A DNA stretch of 64,000 bases from Herbaspirillum sp. Sphag64 (GTDB lineage Bacteria; Pseudomonadota; Gammaproteobacteria; Burkholderiales; Burkholderiaceae_D), in NCBI RefSeq assembly GCF_014192645.1, contig NZ_JACHYE010000003.1:124001-188000 (forward strand). The letters are read 5' to 3'. A model generated the notes under the pieces. The model was not told the origin of the DNA and made no database searches. It saw nothing but the letters and a program-made list of their open reading frames with translations. Below are positions 28,279-38,900 of this stretch, in pieces. The translations under genes were made by a program, and so were the position numbers. Each line of letters starts with the position of its first letter. The stretch's first letter is position 1.

Positions 28279-28318
28279 AACGCCTGCGCCAACCTCAATT
28301 GAAGTGTTGGCGTGGGCG
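28279..28318 (+). terminator. Long hairpin after the periplasmic protein gene
   Basis: ACGCCTGCGCCAAC pairs with GTTGGCGTGGGCGT (14 bp with two G-U pairs) across a 12-base loop, 37 bp after the stop. It is followed by GTTAACTTTTAG. Confidence 0.6.
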
Positions 28319-28331
28319 TGTTAACTTTTAG

Positions 28332-28440
28332 TCATTCATCCCAAAACTTGTTCAGGCGCGCAATGTGTTCCGCAGAGACGTCGCGCAGCAAGGTCGCTGC
28401 CGCCAGCGAAAGACGGTACAGATTGGCGCTATCGGATGGC
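28332..28440 (-). pseudogene. Truncated relic of the 113-residue cassette-border gene
   Basis: On the minus strand this encodes only the last about 36 residues (SDSANLYRLSLAAATLLRDV, then S(A)EHIARLNKFWDE and TGA) of the protein that is intact at 44805-45146 and 47782-48123. Upstream of the homologous part the sequence diverges at once (in-frame TAG at 28441-28443 on the plus strand side), with no leader RNA and no N-terminal coding part. It is a decayed third copy about 16 kb from the others. Confidence 0.75.
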
Positions 28441-28518
28441 TAGGTAGCGCGGGTGGGAATGGCAGAAAATAGTCTGTTTTTTCTCAAAAGGCCGGATTGC
28501 GTTGCGTGAGCGTCTGGC

Positions 28519-29436
28519 TTAAGTGCGGATGGATGATTGCTGCGTATGCTGCGCTGCCACCTGCTGCACACACTGGATAAAATACTCCGCCGCCCGGGTC
28601 AGCAGGCCGTCTTCACGGATCATCAGATTAAGCTTCAGATCAGGCAGTTTGGCGTTGATGTGAATGGTCTCGAACTGGGCTTGCAAAATTGGTGCCGATA
28701 GCGCCAGTTGTGACCAATAAATCACCACATCGTTTTGCATCGCCAACTGATAGAACAGCGATTGTGACGAACAGCGTGTGATGCGCCGTGGCGGGCGCAG
28801 GCCATGACTGGCGAACAATTCACCCAGAAACAGGTTGTGGCGGCCAGTCAGGTCCGTGTGCAACCATTCCAGATCCTGTAGCTCGGCCAGTGAACGGCTG
28901 CTGGCATAGCGGCTGCCCTTGCGGATGGCAAGCGAAGTCGGCAGCGAGAGGAGTTCGGTACTGCCTGTGGGCAGACTGATGCGCTCTTCGGCTAGCGCGC
29001 CGACGGCAAAGTCGAGGCTGCCGTTCTTGAGGTTGTCGTAGATCTGGTCGGAGCTGTATTCAAAGAAGCTCAGTTCGATCTCGGGTGAGCTGGCGCGGAA
29101 TTTGGCAAAAGCCTGCGGCAGGATGGTCAGCCCGGCCAGTGGCGTTACACCAATGGCAAGGCGTCCACCGATGTTGCCTTTGAGGTTGGCGAGGTCTTCT
29201 TCGGCACGTTCCAGTTCGCGCACGATCATGCGGGCGCGTGTCAGCAAGGTTTGTCCAGCCGGGGTCAGCGTCACCCCGCGTGATTTACGGAGCAGGAGCG
29301 GCAAGCCGACTTCCTGCTCCAGCTCGCGCATGGCTTTGGTGATCGCCGGCTGACTGAGAAACAGCGCGCGCGCTGCGGCATGGATACCGCCGTGATCGGC
29401 AATGGCGACCAGCGCCCGAAGTTGGTAATGCTTCAT
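28519..29436 (-). CDS. LysR-family transcriptional regulator
   Basis: 305 residues. Winged HTH at 1-60 ('HYQLRALVAIADHGGIHAAA', 'LSQPAITKAMRELEQEVG') and a substrate-binding effector domain (about 90-290). The ATG at 29436 starts the domain properly; the frame is open 14 codons further. It lies downstream of an MFS carrier, a porin and an amidohydrolase on the same strand and probably activates that cluster, with a T-N11-A site far upstream at 33677. Confidence 0.88.
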   Translation of the reverse strand: MKHYQLRALVAIADHGGIHAAARALFLSQPAITKAMRELEQEVGLPLLLRKSRGVTLTPAGQTLLTRARMIVRELERAEEDLANLKGNIGGRLAIGVTPLAGLTILPQAFAKFRASSPEIELSFFEYSSDQIYDNLKNGSLDFAVGALAEERISLPTGSTELLSLPTSLAIRKGSRYASSRSLAELQDLEWLHTDLTGRHNLFLGELFASHGLRPPRRITRCSSQSLFYQLAMQNDVVIYWSQLALSAPILQAQFETIHINAKLPDLKLNLMIREDGLLTRAAEYFIQCVQQVAAQHTQQSSIRT

Positions 29437-29547
29437 GGTTTGGCATGTTCTGCGGTGACAGGACGGGCCATACCGCAAGGGCCCGGGTTCGTCGCTGCAT
29501 TCTCCAGCACTTTGCCTATCAAGGCAATCGGCCGTGCCAGACGTGGA

Positions 29548-30903
29548 TCAGCGTTGGCGCGGCTTGCGGGTTGCAAGCATCAGTACCAGCGCTGCGCCAG
29601 CGAACAACACAATGGCCACACCCAGTACGCTGTTGACCGAGCCAAGCTTGTTACTGAGCACGCCAATGGCTGCCGAGCTGACTGCGCCGCCCAGAATACC
29701 CAGACTGGTGATGCCGCCAATGCTGCCAGCGGCAGCGCTGCTGGAGAAGTGTTCTGAAATCAGTGTCATGAACAGGGGCGTGGTTGAGGCAACACCTACC
29801 AGTGCTACCGACAGACCCAGCAAGGACAACAGCAGCGCACCGTGAGCGGCGACGGTGATGGCCAGACCAAGTATGGCAATACCTAGTACGCTCAGGAAAT
29901 GCCAGCGCCGTTCGCGGCGACGATCCGAGCGACGGCTGATGAGCAGCATGCCGATAATCCCGGCCAGATTGGGAATCGCGGTAATCAGGCCCACCACAGC
30001 CAAATTATTGATGCCCCAGCCGCGTACCAGCGATGGTAGCCAGAACACCAGCGCATAGGTTGCGCCGACCATCAGGAAATTGGTCAGGCCAAACGCGTAG
30101 ACCATTGGATCACGTAACAGCGACCGCAGCTTCTGTAGCGGGGAGGCTGCGTGGTGGCTCGTACCGGCGGTATCGACGATTTCTGCTGCCAGATCTTGAC
30201 TGATCTGGGCCTTTTGCTCGCTGGTCAGCCAGTTGGCTTGTGCAGGAGTGTCGTCCAGACGCACATACACCACCAGACCAAGCACCACGGCCGGCAAGCC
30301 TTGCAGCAAGAACAGCCATTGCCAGCCGGCCAGACCACCGACTGATTGCAGATATTGGAGGATGGCACCGCACAAGGGGCCTGCCACCAGGCTGGCTGCA
30401 ATGGCCGCACTCATGAAGATCGCCATCACCTGCGCCCGTTGTCGCGCCGGAAACCAGTAAGTGAAATACAGGATAACGCCGGGGAAGAAGCCCGCCTCAA
30501 ACATGCCCAGCACAAAGCGCATGAGGTAGAACTGCAGCGGGGTCGAAATGAACATCATCAAGGAAGCCACCGTACCCCAGCACAACATGATGCGCAGCAA
30601 GGTTTTACGGGCTCCGATCCGTTCCAGCAGAAGGTTGCTGGGGACTTCGCACAGGAAATAACCAACAAAGAAAATCCCGGCACCAAGACCATAAACAGCA
30701 TCGCTGAAATGCAGCAACTGTTTCATCTGTAACTGGGCATAGCCGATATTGACCCGGTCCAGATAGGCCACCATGTAGCACAGCATCAGGAGTGGCAATA
30801 AACGCCAGGCGATCTGACGATAGAGCGCAGCGCCAGAGATGGCAGAGGACGTCGCGTCAGCGGGGCTGGGTTGCGAAGTGGAGAGGGCGGTGCTGTTATT
30901 CAC
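29548..30903 (-). CDS. MFS transporter, anion:cation symporter (ACS) type
   Basis: 451 residues and twelve transmembrane helices. 'LCYMVAYLDRVNIGYAQLQM' in the first loop and 'RFVLGMFEAGFFPGVILYFTYWFP' in helix 4-5 are signatures of the ACS family (aromatic acids, sugar acids, phthalate, tartrate). GTG 30903 ('NNSTALSTSQPSP') with GGA 7-8 bp before is chosen over the open frame to 30990, whose extra 29 residues are Cys-rich and non-membrane. With the M20 hydrolase and porin it suggests uptake of an amidated or aromatic organic acid. Confidence 0.82.
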   Translation of the reverse strand: MNNSTALSTSQPSPADATSSAISGAALYRQIAWRLLPLLMLCYMVAYLDRVNIGYAQLQMKQLLHFSDAVYGLGAGIFFVGYFLCEVPSNLLLERIGARKTLLRIMLCWGTVASLMMFISTPLQFYLMRFVLGMFEAGFFPGVILYFTYWFPARQRAQVMAIFMSAAIAASLVAGPLCGAILQYLQSVGGLAGWQWLFLLQGLPAVVLGLVVYVRLDDTPAQANWLTSEQKAQISQDLAAEIVDTAGTSHHAASPLQKLRSLLRDPMVYAFGLTNFLMVGATYALVFWLPSLVRGWGINNLAVVGLITAIPNLAGIIGMLLISRRSDRRRERRWHFLSVLGIAILGLAITVAAHGALLLSLLGLSVALVGVASTTPLFMTLISEHFSSSAAAGSIGGITSLGILGGAVSSAAIGVLSNKLGSVNSVLGVAIVLFAGAALVLMLATRKPRQR

Positions 30904-30964
30904 TGGATATCCGTTCGTGCATGCATTGAATCCGCTGCCAGCGCAACTGCCTGAAACAAAAAAG

Positions 30965-30998
30965 GATGCAAGATGCGTCCAAAGAAGCATCTTGCATC
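30965..30998 (-). terminator. Terminator after the porin gene
   Basis: A perfect 12-bp stem, GATGCAAGATGC / GCATCTTGCATC, with a 10-base loop. On the minus strand it is followed by TTTTTT, so it is a strong intrinsic terminator separating the porin from the MFS gene. Confidence 0.85.
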
Positions 30999-31058
30999 AA
31001 ACGCGCAGAGCAAGGAGATCAAAAATTGTTATTGCAATAAAAATTCTAAAAAATCAGA

Positions 31059-32258
31059 TCAGAAATGGTGATACATGCCAATCGAGATAGTGCTGCTGGT
31101 GGCACCCGCCTCCGGCGTGCCGGTACTGCTGGTCGGTAACGACTGGCTGTTGAGAATGATGGTCGAGGCGCCATAATTCTTGATCAGGCCAGCGCGGGTG
31201 TAGATGCCAGTGCGCTTGGAGAGCTGATAGTCGTAGCCCAGCATGATCCCCACAGCCGAGTCGCTGACAGTCGCGCCGCTGCTATTGTGCACGCCCGAGG
31301 TGTCACGGAACACCAACGAGGCACGATAGATATTGCGGTCGCGCGGCAGGATGGTGCCAAAGGTATAGACCCGGGCAATACCGTCACCGGCTTCACGCGG
31401 AATGTATTGGTTATAGGCCGTCGACAACACCAGCGAGCCAACATCATAGACACCACCGACGCCGATCAAGTCGTTACGGATACCGGTTGTGGAGTCCCAG
31501 AACTGGTTATAGCTGCTGGCCAGGAACCAAGGGCCCTTGGCATAGGTAAGGACGCCACCTTGTTCGGAGGTGTTGTGCAGTGCAGTGGAGCTGTTATTGG
31601 CAGCCACCATCAGATCAACATTGATGCCGTTAATACGCGGTGAGCTATAGAAGATCGAGTCGGTTACGCGCGTCTGCAGGGTCGTCGCACCCTTACCCAG
31701 ATCGGTGTTGTAGCCTGCGCCAGTCTTGGTCTGCACCACCGCTGCGCCAGCCCAGGTAAAGGCCGAGTTGGTGCTGACCACACCAAAGACGTCAATGAAC
31801 AATGGCAGTGAAGGCGCAATCTGGTTACCGATACGGATACTGCCCCAATCGTTCGACTTCAGGCCCACCCAGGATTCGCGGTTGAATAGCTGAGTGGTCG
31901 TTTGCAGAGCACCAGTATCCGCCTGGAAGCCGCTTTCCACGTTGAATTCTGCACGCAGACCGCCACCCAGATCTTCGCGGCCATAGACGCCGATCTGCGA
32001 AGTGTATTCGCCACCGCTTTGTACCTGCACCTTGCCAGCGCCACTACCGCCTTTGATGTAGTTGATGCCATTGTCGACGGTACCGTAGATGGTGACGGAG
32101 TTCGCCGCCGTACTCGGACTATAGGCCGGTATATTGGCCAGTTCCTGCATCAGAAACGAATCTGCATGTGCTTCTTGTACAGACAGACCCAACAGACCGG
32201 AAAACAGCATGCTCACAGACATCGCTTTGACCAGCTTGGTGCTTTGGTACTTTTGCAT
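31059..32258 (-). CDS. Gram-negative outer-membrane porin (general, OmpC-like beta-proteobacterial)
   Basis: 399 residues with a signal peptide (cleavage near 'VQEAHADS'). 'SVTIYGTVDNGINYIKGG' is the typical first strand of Burkholderiales trimeric porins, followed by 'QIGVYGREDLGGGLRAEFNVESGF' and 'RESWVGLKSNDWGSIRIGNQ'. The last strand ends 'ISIGMYHHF' with the C-terminal Phe of the BAM signal. The insert 'FLMQELANIPAYSPSTA' between signal and first strand is longer than usual. It is probably coexpressed with the M20 hydrolase, 108 bp upstream. Confidence 0.92.
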   Translation of the reverse strand: MQKYQSTKLVKAMSVSMLFSGLLGLSVQEAHADSFLMQELANIPAYSPSTAANSVTIYGTVDNGINYIKGGSGAGKVQVQSGGEYTSQIGVYGREDLGGGLRAEFNVESGFQADTGALQTTTQLFNRESWVGLKSNDWGSIRIGNQIAPSLPLFIDVFGVVSTNSAFTWAGAAVVQTKTGAGYNTDLGKGATTLQTRVTDSIFYSSPRINGINVDLMVAANNSSTALHNTSEQGGVLTYAKGPWFLASSYNQFWDSTTGIRNDLIGVGGVYDVGSLVLSTAYNQYIPREAGDGIARVYTFGTILPRDRNIYRASLVFRDTSGVHNSSGATVSDSAVGIMLGYDYQLSKRTGIYTRAGLIKNYGASTIILNSQSLPTSSTGTPEAGATSSTISIGMYHHF

Positions 32259-32366
32259 TGTTACATCCCTCTTTAGTTGATAAGCCTCTTGAAAAACTTC
32301 GGTCAGAGCGCGTACAAAAGTCGCAGCCTTGAATGGCTGCTGTTGTTATAAAAATGCTTCAGGAGA

Positions 32367-33548
32367 TCAGGCCGTCAGGAAGGCTTGTGCCAGATGGCCC
32401 CAATAACTGGCGCCGTAGACCAGCGCCTCATCATTGAAGTCGTAACCCGGGTTGTGGATCATGCAACCGCCATGCTTGCCGACACCGTTACCGATCAGCA
32501 CATAGCAGCCAGGAACCTGTTCCAGCATCCACGAGAAATCTTCGCTGCCGAGCAAGCCGGTTGGCATCGGGATGACGTGATTGACACCGACCATCTCGGT
32601 GAGCACCTTGCGGGCAAACGCGGTCTCGTCGGGCGTATTCACCACGACGCGCGAGATGTGCTTGTACTCAATTTCGGCGCTGACATTGAAGCTTTCAGCC
32701 TGATGTTTGACCAGCTTGCGCAGACGCTCCTCGATCAGGGTCTGCACCGGCACCGCCAGGGCACGGATGGTCAAGAGTAATTTGGCGCTGTCAGGGATCA
32801 CATTGGGTGCGGTACCGGCCTGCAATGCACCGACGGTCACCACGGCGGTTTCTGCCGCATCGATATTGCGCGAGACGATGGTTTGCAGACCCATTACGAT
32901 GCTGGCTGCTGCCACAATCGGGTCCTGCGTGAAATGCGGCATCGCACCGTGGCCACCTTTGCCCTGCAGCGTAATGGTCACCGAATCTGAGGATGCTGCC
33001 ATTGCACCGGCACGCAAGGCAAATTGACCAATCGGCAGACTCGGCGCGTTATGCAGCGAGAACACCGCATCGCAGGGAAAGAGTTCAAACAGACCTTCCT
33101 TGATCATGCGTGCAGCACCGCCCAGACCTTCTTCGGCCGGCTGAAATATCAGGTTCAAAGTGCCATCGAACTTGCGCGTCTGCGCCAGATACTTGGCCGC
33201 CGCCAGCAAGGTAGCGGTATGGCCGTCATGGCCGCAGGCGTGCATCTTGCCGTCGATTTCGCTGGCATAAGGCAAGCCAGTGTTTTCCTTGATGGGCAGG
33301 GCGTCCATGTCGGCACGAATGCCCAGGCGCTTGTTGCTGTTGCCAAGCTTTAATTGCCCGACAACGCCGGTACCACCGATACCGGTCGTGACTTCATAAC
33401 CCCAGCTGCGCAGTGAGTCTGCGACCAGCTTGCTGGTGGCGACTTCTTCGAAGCCGATTTCAGGATGGCGGTGAATACGGTGACGCAGGGCGATGAACTC
33501 TTCGGCCGAGGCGACGATTTCAGGAATCAGGGATGGGCTGTGCGACAA
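32367..33548 (-). CDS. M20D-family amidohydrolase (hippurate hydrolase-like)
   Basis: 393 residues. Metal-binding 'HACGHDGHTA' (near residue 103), 'FQPAEEGLGGA' with the catalytic Glu, and a central dimerisation domain ('GKGGHGAMPHFTQDP'). 'RIHRHPEIGFEE' at the N-terminus is typical of aminoacylase/hippuricase members. It hydrolyses N-acyl amino acids in the cytoplasm. First gene of the hydrolase-porin-MFS-LysR minus-strand block. Confidence 0.9.
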   Translation of the reverse strand: MSHSPSLIPEIVASAEEFIALRHRIHRHPEIGFEEVATSKLVADSLRSWGYEVTTGIGGTGVVGQLKLGNSNKRLGIRADMDALPIKENTGLPYASEIDGKMHACGHDGHTATLLAAAKYLAQTRKFDGTLNLIFQPAEEGLGGAARMIKEGLFELFPCDAVFSLHNAPSLPIGQFALRAGAMAASSDSVTITLQGKGGHGAMPHFTQDPIVAAASIVMGLQTIVSRNIDAAETAVVTVGALQAGTAPNVIPDSAKLLLTIRALAVPVQTLIEERLRKLVKHQAESFNVSAEIEYKHISRVVVNTPDETAFARKVLTEMVGVNHVIPMPTGLLGSEDFSWMLEQVPGCYVLIGNGVGKHGGCMIHNPGYDFNDEALVYGASYWGHLAQAFLTA

Positions 33549-34049
33549 GATAGGGCTCCAGAAAAATGATCATTCACGGACAAGGCCACAACACAGGTCT
33601 GTAGGTGGCTGCCTTTGAAAACGTCATCATTCTGAAATAATTGCTGCAAAACGAATACGCAAAGATTTTTATCTATATAACTAATGGTTATCTATTTTGC
33701 TGTCAATTTGACCTGAATTTGGATTTTTTGCGCAAATCTGCACCAATTTGGTGGGCAGGGCATGTCGACGAGCAAGTATGGCTTCTACGCAACATTCTGT
33801 TAAAGAAATAATGTTCTGGATTGTCCATCGGCAAGATTTTCTGTATAACGTCAGCTCGCTGTAAGCTTAAGTTACAAATCGCACATTCCAACAACATTAA
33901 AAATAGAATCAGTCGCAGAAGCCGGTCACCCGCCAGCGGCAGCATCAAGCTGCTCAAGCTCAAATAGCTTCGCCCAGCCAGCGTGACCAAGGCTCGCACT
34001 GATGCCAGATAGAAATGATCCAGCACGCATGGCGTGGCGGGAGGTCCGC
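33549..34049. other. Intergenic region between amidohydrolase and tpsB
   Basis: About 500 bp between divergent genes. Apart from the LysR-type dyad at 33677-33691, no gene, hairpin or clear promoter could be supported. The AT-rich stretch 33850-33910 is the most likely tpsB promoter area. Confidence 0.4.
33677..33691. promoter_or_regulatory. LysR-type dyad ATAAC-N5-GTTAT upstream of the amidohydrolase
   Basis: ATAACTAATGGTTAT is a perfect 5-bp inverted repeat containing T-N11-A, the LysR consensus. It lies 129 bp before the amidohydrolase start, the first gene of a block that ends with a LysR gene. Confidence 0.6.
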
Positions 34050-35882
34050 GTGAGAGCACGACCTCCTTCGATGTGGCATTCATCACAATGTTTGCAAGCA
34101 TCCAGCAAGCCCCGCAAAACCCCTCCGTTGTTCCGCTCTCCGCGCGTTAAATTCCCGCCTCAGCTTTCTTGCAATCCCATTGCATACTTCCCGGTAGCTT
34201 TGTTTCTACTCTTCACGTCACTGCCTGTCGCGGCGCAAATCGCCACCGCCGATCAGGAATTACAACGTCAGCAAGAGCGTGAGCGCGTGTTGCGTCGCCA
34301 GCAGGAGCAGCAGGCCGATGTCCGCCTGGCACGCCCGGACGACAAGACCAGTGAGGAGATTCCCGAGCAGGAGACGCCATGCTTTGTGATCAGCCACATC
34401 ACGCTGGTTGGCAACGAGGTCGAACGTTTTGACGGTGCACTCAAGATCGTCACCAGTGGTAACAACAGCGTGCTCGGCCGCTGCCTCGGTGTGGGCGGTA
34501 TCAATGCCGTCATGAGTCGGGTACAGAACCTGCTGGTTGCACAAGGCTATGTCACCACCCGCATCCTGGCTCAACCGCAGGACTTGCGCAGCGGTACATT
34601 GACGCTGACGGTGGTGCCCGGTCATGTCCGTGCGATCCGCTTTGCTGACGATGCCAGCCTGCGCGGTAGCAAATGGAATGCGGTGCCGATTGCCAGCGGC
34701 GACATCCTCAACCTGCGCGATATCGAGCAAGCGCTGGAAAACTTCAAGCGCGTACCCACCGCCGACGCGGATATCAACATCACCCCCAGCACGGGTGATG
34801 ATGTCCAACCCGGCGACAGCGATCTGGTGATCCAGTACCAGCAGGCGTTCCCGTTCCGGCTCACGCAGTCGTTCGACAACAGCGGCAGCAAAGCCACCGG
34901 TAAATATATGAGCACCACCACCGTCTCCTACGACAACTGGTGGACCCTGAACGACCTGTTCTATTTCAGCTACAACCACGATCTGGGTGGCGGCCAGCCC
35001 GGCATACGCGGCAGTAATAGCTACACGGTCAGCTACTCGATCCCGTTCGGCTACTGGGCCTTGTCGGCCACCAGCAGCAGCAGCGCCTATCACCAGACCG
35101 TTGCCGGCATCAACCAGAGCTATCTCTACAGCGGCAAGAGCGACAGCAGCGATATCACGCTATCGCGCCTGATCTATCGCGATGCCGTGCGTAAAAGCAC
35201 GCTCTCGTTGAAGACCTTCCTGCGCCGTTCCAGCAACTTCGTAGACGACACCGAAGTAGAGCCCCAACAGCGCCGTACCGCTGGCTGGGAGCTTGGTGTC
35301 GCCCATCGCGAGTTCATCGGTAGCAACACCTTGGAGGTGAGCGTGGCCTATCGTCGCGGTACCGGTGCCTTCAACGCCTTGCCTGCACCCGAGCAGGCAT
35401 TTGGCGAAGGGACTTCGCGCTTCACCCTGGCCACCACCGATCTCAGTCTGACGGTGCCTTTCAAGCTCAGCTTGCCCTGGGGCGAACAAAATCTGCGCTA
35501 CAACCTGAGCGGCCGCGCCCAATGGAACGGCACACCGCTGACCCCGCAAGACCGCCTCTCCATCGGTGGCCGCTACACCGTGCGCGGCTTTGATGGCGAG
35601 CAGACGCTGTTAGCCGATCACGGCTGGTATGTCCGCAACGACCTCGCTGCGGCACTTGGAGGCAGTGGTCAGGAAGTCTATGTCGGTCTCGATGCCGGTG
35701 CCGTGGGCGGCCCCGCTGCCGATCAGCTGGTCGGTACCTACCTTGCTGGAGCCGTCATTGGCCTGCGTGGCGCGGTGGCGGGTGCCAATGTTGACGTCTT
35801 TGTCGGCACCCCGATCTCCAGACCGAACAACTTTGTGACCTCGCGCTTTACTGCCGGCTTCAGCGTCAGCAAGACTTTTTAG
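34050..35882 (+). CDS. TpsB outer-membrane transporter of two-partner secretion (CdiB/FhaC/ShlB family)
   Basis: About 610 residues. A signal sequence ('FPVALFLLFTSLPVAAQ') is preceded by an unusually long basic lead. Then a coil rich in Gln/Arg ('QELQRQQERERVLRRQQEQQ'), a POTRA_2 domain starting 'CFVISHITLVGNEVERF', a second POTRA ('GTLTLTVVPGHVRAIRF'), and a 16-strand ShlB barrel with the secretion motif 'GGRYTVRGFDGE' and C-terminal 'FTAGFSVSKTF'. It exports the adjacent TpsA. The start is uncertain: GTG 34050 has GGGAGG 5 bp before it; ATG 34002 is also in frame. Confidence 0.9.
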   Translation: MRARPPSMWHSSQCLQASSKPRKTPPLFRSPRVKFPPQLSCNPIAYFPVALFLLFTSLPVAAQIATADQELQRQQERERVLRRQQEQQADVRLARPDDKTSEEIPEQETPCFVISHITLVGNEVERFDGALKIVTSGNNSVLGRCLGVGGINAVMSRVQNLLVAQGYVTTRILAQPQDLRSGTLTLTVVPGHVRAIRFADDASLRGSKWNAVPIASGDILNLRDIEQALENFKRVPTADADINITPSTGDDVQPGDSDLVIQYQQAFPFRLTQSFDNSGSKATGKYMSTTTVSYDNWWTLNDLFYFSYNHDLGGGQPGIRGSNSYTVSYSIPFGYWALSATSSSSAYHQTVAGINQSYLYSGKSDSSDITLSRLIYRDAVRKSTLSLKTFLRRSSNFVDDTEVEPQQRRTAGWELGVAHREFIGSNTLEVSVAYRRGTGAFNALPAPEQAFGEGTSRFTLATTDLSLTVPFKLSLPWGEQNLRYNLSGRAQWNGTPLTPQDRLSIGGRYTVRGFDGEQTLLADHGWYVRNDLAAALGGSGQEVYVGLDAGAVGGPAADQLVGTYLAGAVIGLRGAVAGANVDVFVGTPISRPNNFVTSRFTAGFSVSKTF

Positions 35883-35943
35883 ACCATGCGCGATCTTGTT
35901 ACCACCGTCTCCCTGTGCCAGCTTTGCAAGTATTGAATTGACC

Positions 35944-38900
35944 ATGAACACATTTCTGTCTCGTCTTGCCTTCTATTGTTCCCGTGCCGTGCTGTTGCTC
36001 GCTGCCGGGTTATCGACCATGCCGCCCGCACTGGGCCAGATCGTGGCCGACCCCAGCGCACCCAAGAACCAGCAGCCGGTGATTGTGCCGACCGCCAACG
36101 GGCTGCCGCAGGTCAATATCCAGACCCCCAGCGCCGCCGGGGTATCGCGCAACAATTACACGCAATTCGACGTGCAGCAGCAGGGGGCGATTCTCAATAA
36201 CGCGCGCAGTAACGTGCAGACCCAGCTTGGGGGCTGGGTGCAGGCCAACCCCAATCTGAGCAACGGCACTGCACGTGTCATTCTCAATCAGGTCAACTCC
36301 AGCAACCCCAGTTTGCTCGGCGGTACGGTCGAAGTCGCTGGCGACCGCGCACAGGTCATCATCGCCAATCCCTCCGGCATTACCTGCGACGGCTGTGGCT
36401 TCATCAACGCCAACCGCGCCACGCTGACCACCGGCACACCCATCCTCAACGGCGGCAACCTCACCGGGTATCAGGTCAACGGCGGCAATGTCATCGTCCA
36501 AGGCGCAGGGCTCAATGCCAGTCAGGCCGACTACACCGACATCATCGCCCGCGCCGTACAGATCAATGCCGGTATCTGGAGCAAGGAGCTACGCGTCACC
36601 ACCGGCATCAATCAGGTCAATGCTGACAACACCCAGGCCACCGCCAGCAGTCCGGCGGGGCAGAATCCTGCTCCATCGTTTGCGGTCGATGTGGCCCAGC
36701 TTGGCGGCATGTATGCCAATAAAATTGTGCTGGTCGGCACCGAGGCCGGTGTTGGCATGCGCAATGCCGGGACCCTTGGCGCCAGTGGCGGAGACCTGAT
36801 CCTGCAAAGTAATGGCCTGCTGACCAACAGCGGCAACCTGCAAGCCAGTGCCAATGTCCAGATCAGCACCCAAGGCGACTTCAGCAACAGCAGTAGCGCC
36901 AAGGTCTATGCGGGGGGTAACCAGAGCATCAATGTCAGTGGTCAACTGAGCAACAGCGGCAGCCTGATCGCCCAAGGCAACAACACCATCAGCGCCGCCA
37001 GCCTCAACAGCAGCGCCGGCAGCACACTCGCGGCAGGGCTGCAAGCCGATGGCACCGCGGTCGCCAGCAATCTCGGCAGTACCGACCTCAGCATCACCAC
37101 CAGCGGCAGCCTGATCGCCAATGGCAGCAACCTCGCCGCTGGCAACCTCAGCCTCAGCGGCACCAGCACCGATATCAGCAACAGCCAGACCAGCGCCGCC
37201 AACATCACCCTCGTTGGCTCCAGCGGCGACGTCAGCACCGCCGGTGCAACGGTCACCAGCAGCGGCAACCTCAACGTCACGGCCAACAGCAGCAGCACGC
37301 AAACGCTCAACAATAATCAGGGTCAGTTGAGCGCTGCTCAGCTCAACCTCAATGTCGCCAATCTCAATAATCAATCTGGCACGTTGCAGCAAAGTGGCAG
37401 TGGCGATACCACGCTCGCCGTGCAGAGCGAAGACAATCTCAGCAGCGTCAAGGGCAGTATCAACAACAATAACGGCACCATTGCCACCAACGGCAACAAG
37501 CTCAGTATCAGCGCCAACAGTCTGAACAACAACGGCGGCAAGATCGCTCACTCCGGTACCAGTTCTGCAACCGGTACCGCCAGCATCACGGTCGCACAAG
37601 GGATCGACAACACCAGTGGCAACATCACCAGTAACGCTGCCAGCACCACGCTTAACGCCCAATCGTTGACCAACACGGCAGGCAGCATCAACGTCACAGG
37701 TAGCCTCGGCGTCACGCTCGATAACAGCAGCGGTGCACTCAGCAACCAGCGCGGCAGCGTCGTCGCCAATAACGACCTCAGCATCACCGCTGCCAGTGTC
37801 GACAATACCCAAGGCAAGATCGCCACGGCTCAAGGCAATCTCACCATCACCAGCAGTGGCCGCACCACCAACGACAGCGGCACACTGCAGTCAGCCCTGG
37901 ACATGACGCTGACCAACACCGGTCTAAGCAATACCACCGCCGCACAAGCCAGCCAGGTAGCAGGCAGCATCAGCGCCCGCAATCTCAGCATCAATACCGG
38001 CAACCAGCAACTCAACAACGCTGGCGGCACGGTCCTCGCCAGCCAGACTCTGAACCTGCAAACTGGTGCCCTCAACAACACCGGTGGCCTGCTGCAAAGT
38101 GGCAGCAACCTCACCCTCAACACCCACGGTGCAGCACTCACCAACAGCAACGCCGCCGCCTACGTCAGTAGCAATGCCCGCAATGCCAGTCTGAACGGGC
38201 AGGGCGGTATCGTGTCGCAAGGGCAAGCCTTGTTGAGCACCGGTAACTGGTTCAATAACAGCGGTTACGTCGGCAGCAAAGGCAAGCTCAACGCCGTTGT
38301 CGCCGCACTCAACAACAGCAACGGCCAGGTACAGGTCAACGATCAGATCAATCTGACCATCGGCAGCGGCATCTTTGAAAACGCTGGTGTCCTGCAAGCC
38401 GCCACCAGCCTCACGGTGACCGCACCCAACATCAGTAATACCGCCGGCGGCCAGCTCTCGGCAGCACAGACCGAGCTCAACGCCAGCGGTACGCTGACCA
38501 ACCGCGGCCTGATCGATGGCAGCACCACCCGCATCAATGCCGGTAACGTCACCAACATCGGTAGTGGCCGGATCTACGGCGACACCCTCAGCATCGCCGC
38601 GACTAATCTCACCAATGACACCGAAACCGTCAACGGCAGCACGCAGGCCGGTGTCATCGCTGGGCGTAACCGGCTTGATATTGGTGTCACCAACCTCACC
38701 AACCGCGAGCACGCAGTGCTCTACAGTGCCGGTGACATGGCTATCGGCGGCAGCCTCGACAGCAACCGCCAAGCCACCGGTGCCGCCACCACTGTCAACA
38801 ACAACAGCGCCACTATTGAAGCTGCTGGCGCACTCAATATTGCCAGTGCCACCATCAACAACACCAATGAGCATCTGAGTTATCAGGTGGTGGTGGACAA

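Noticed and set aside
31034-31046. Third match (GCAATAAAAATTC) to the IolR operator-like motif
   Set aside because: It has a mismatch in the GAA half-site and lacks the AATTT extension. It lies between the porin stop and its terminator, where an operator would serve no promoter.
36589-37833. Long minus-strand open frames opposite tpsA (up to 414 codons)
   Set aside because: They arise from the biased Asn/Ser/Thr codons of the FHA repeats; Val/Ala/Leu/Asp-rich with no domain or start signal.
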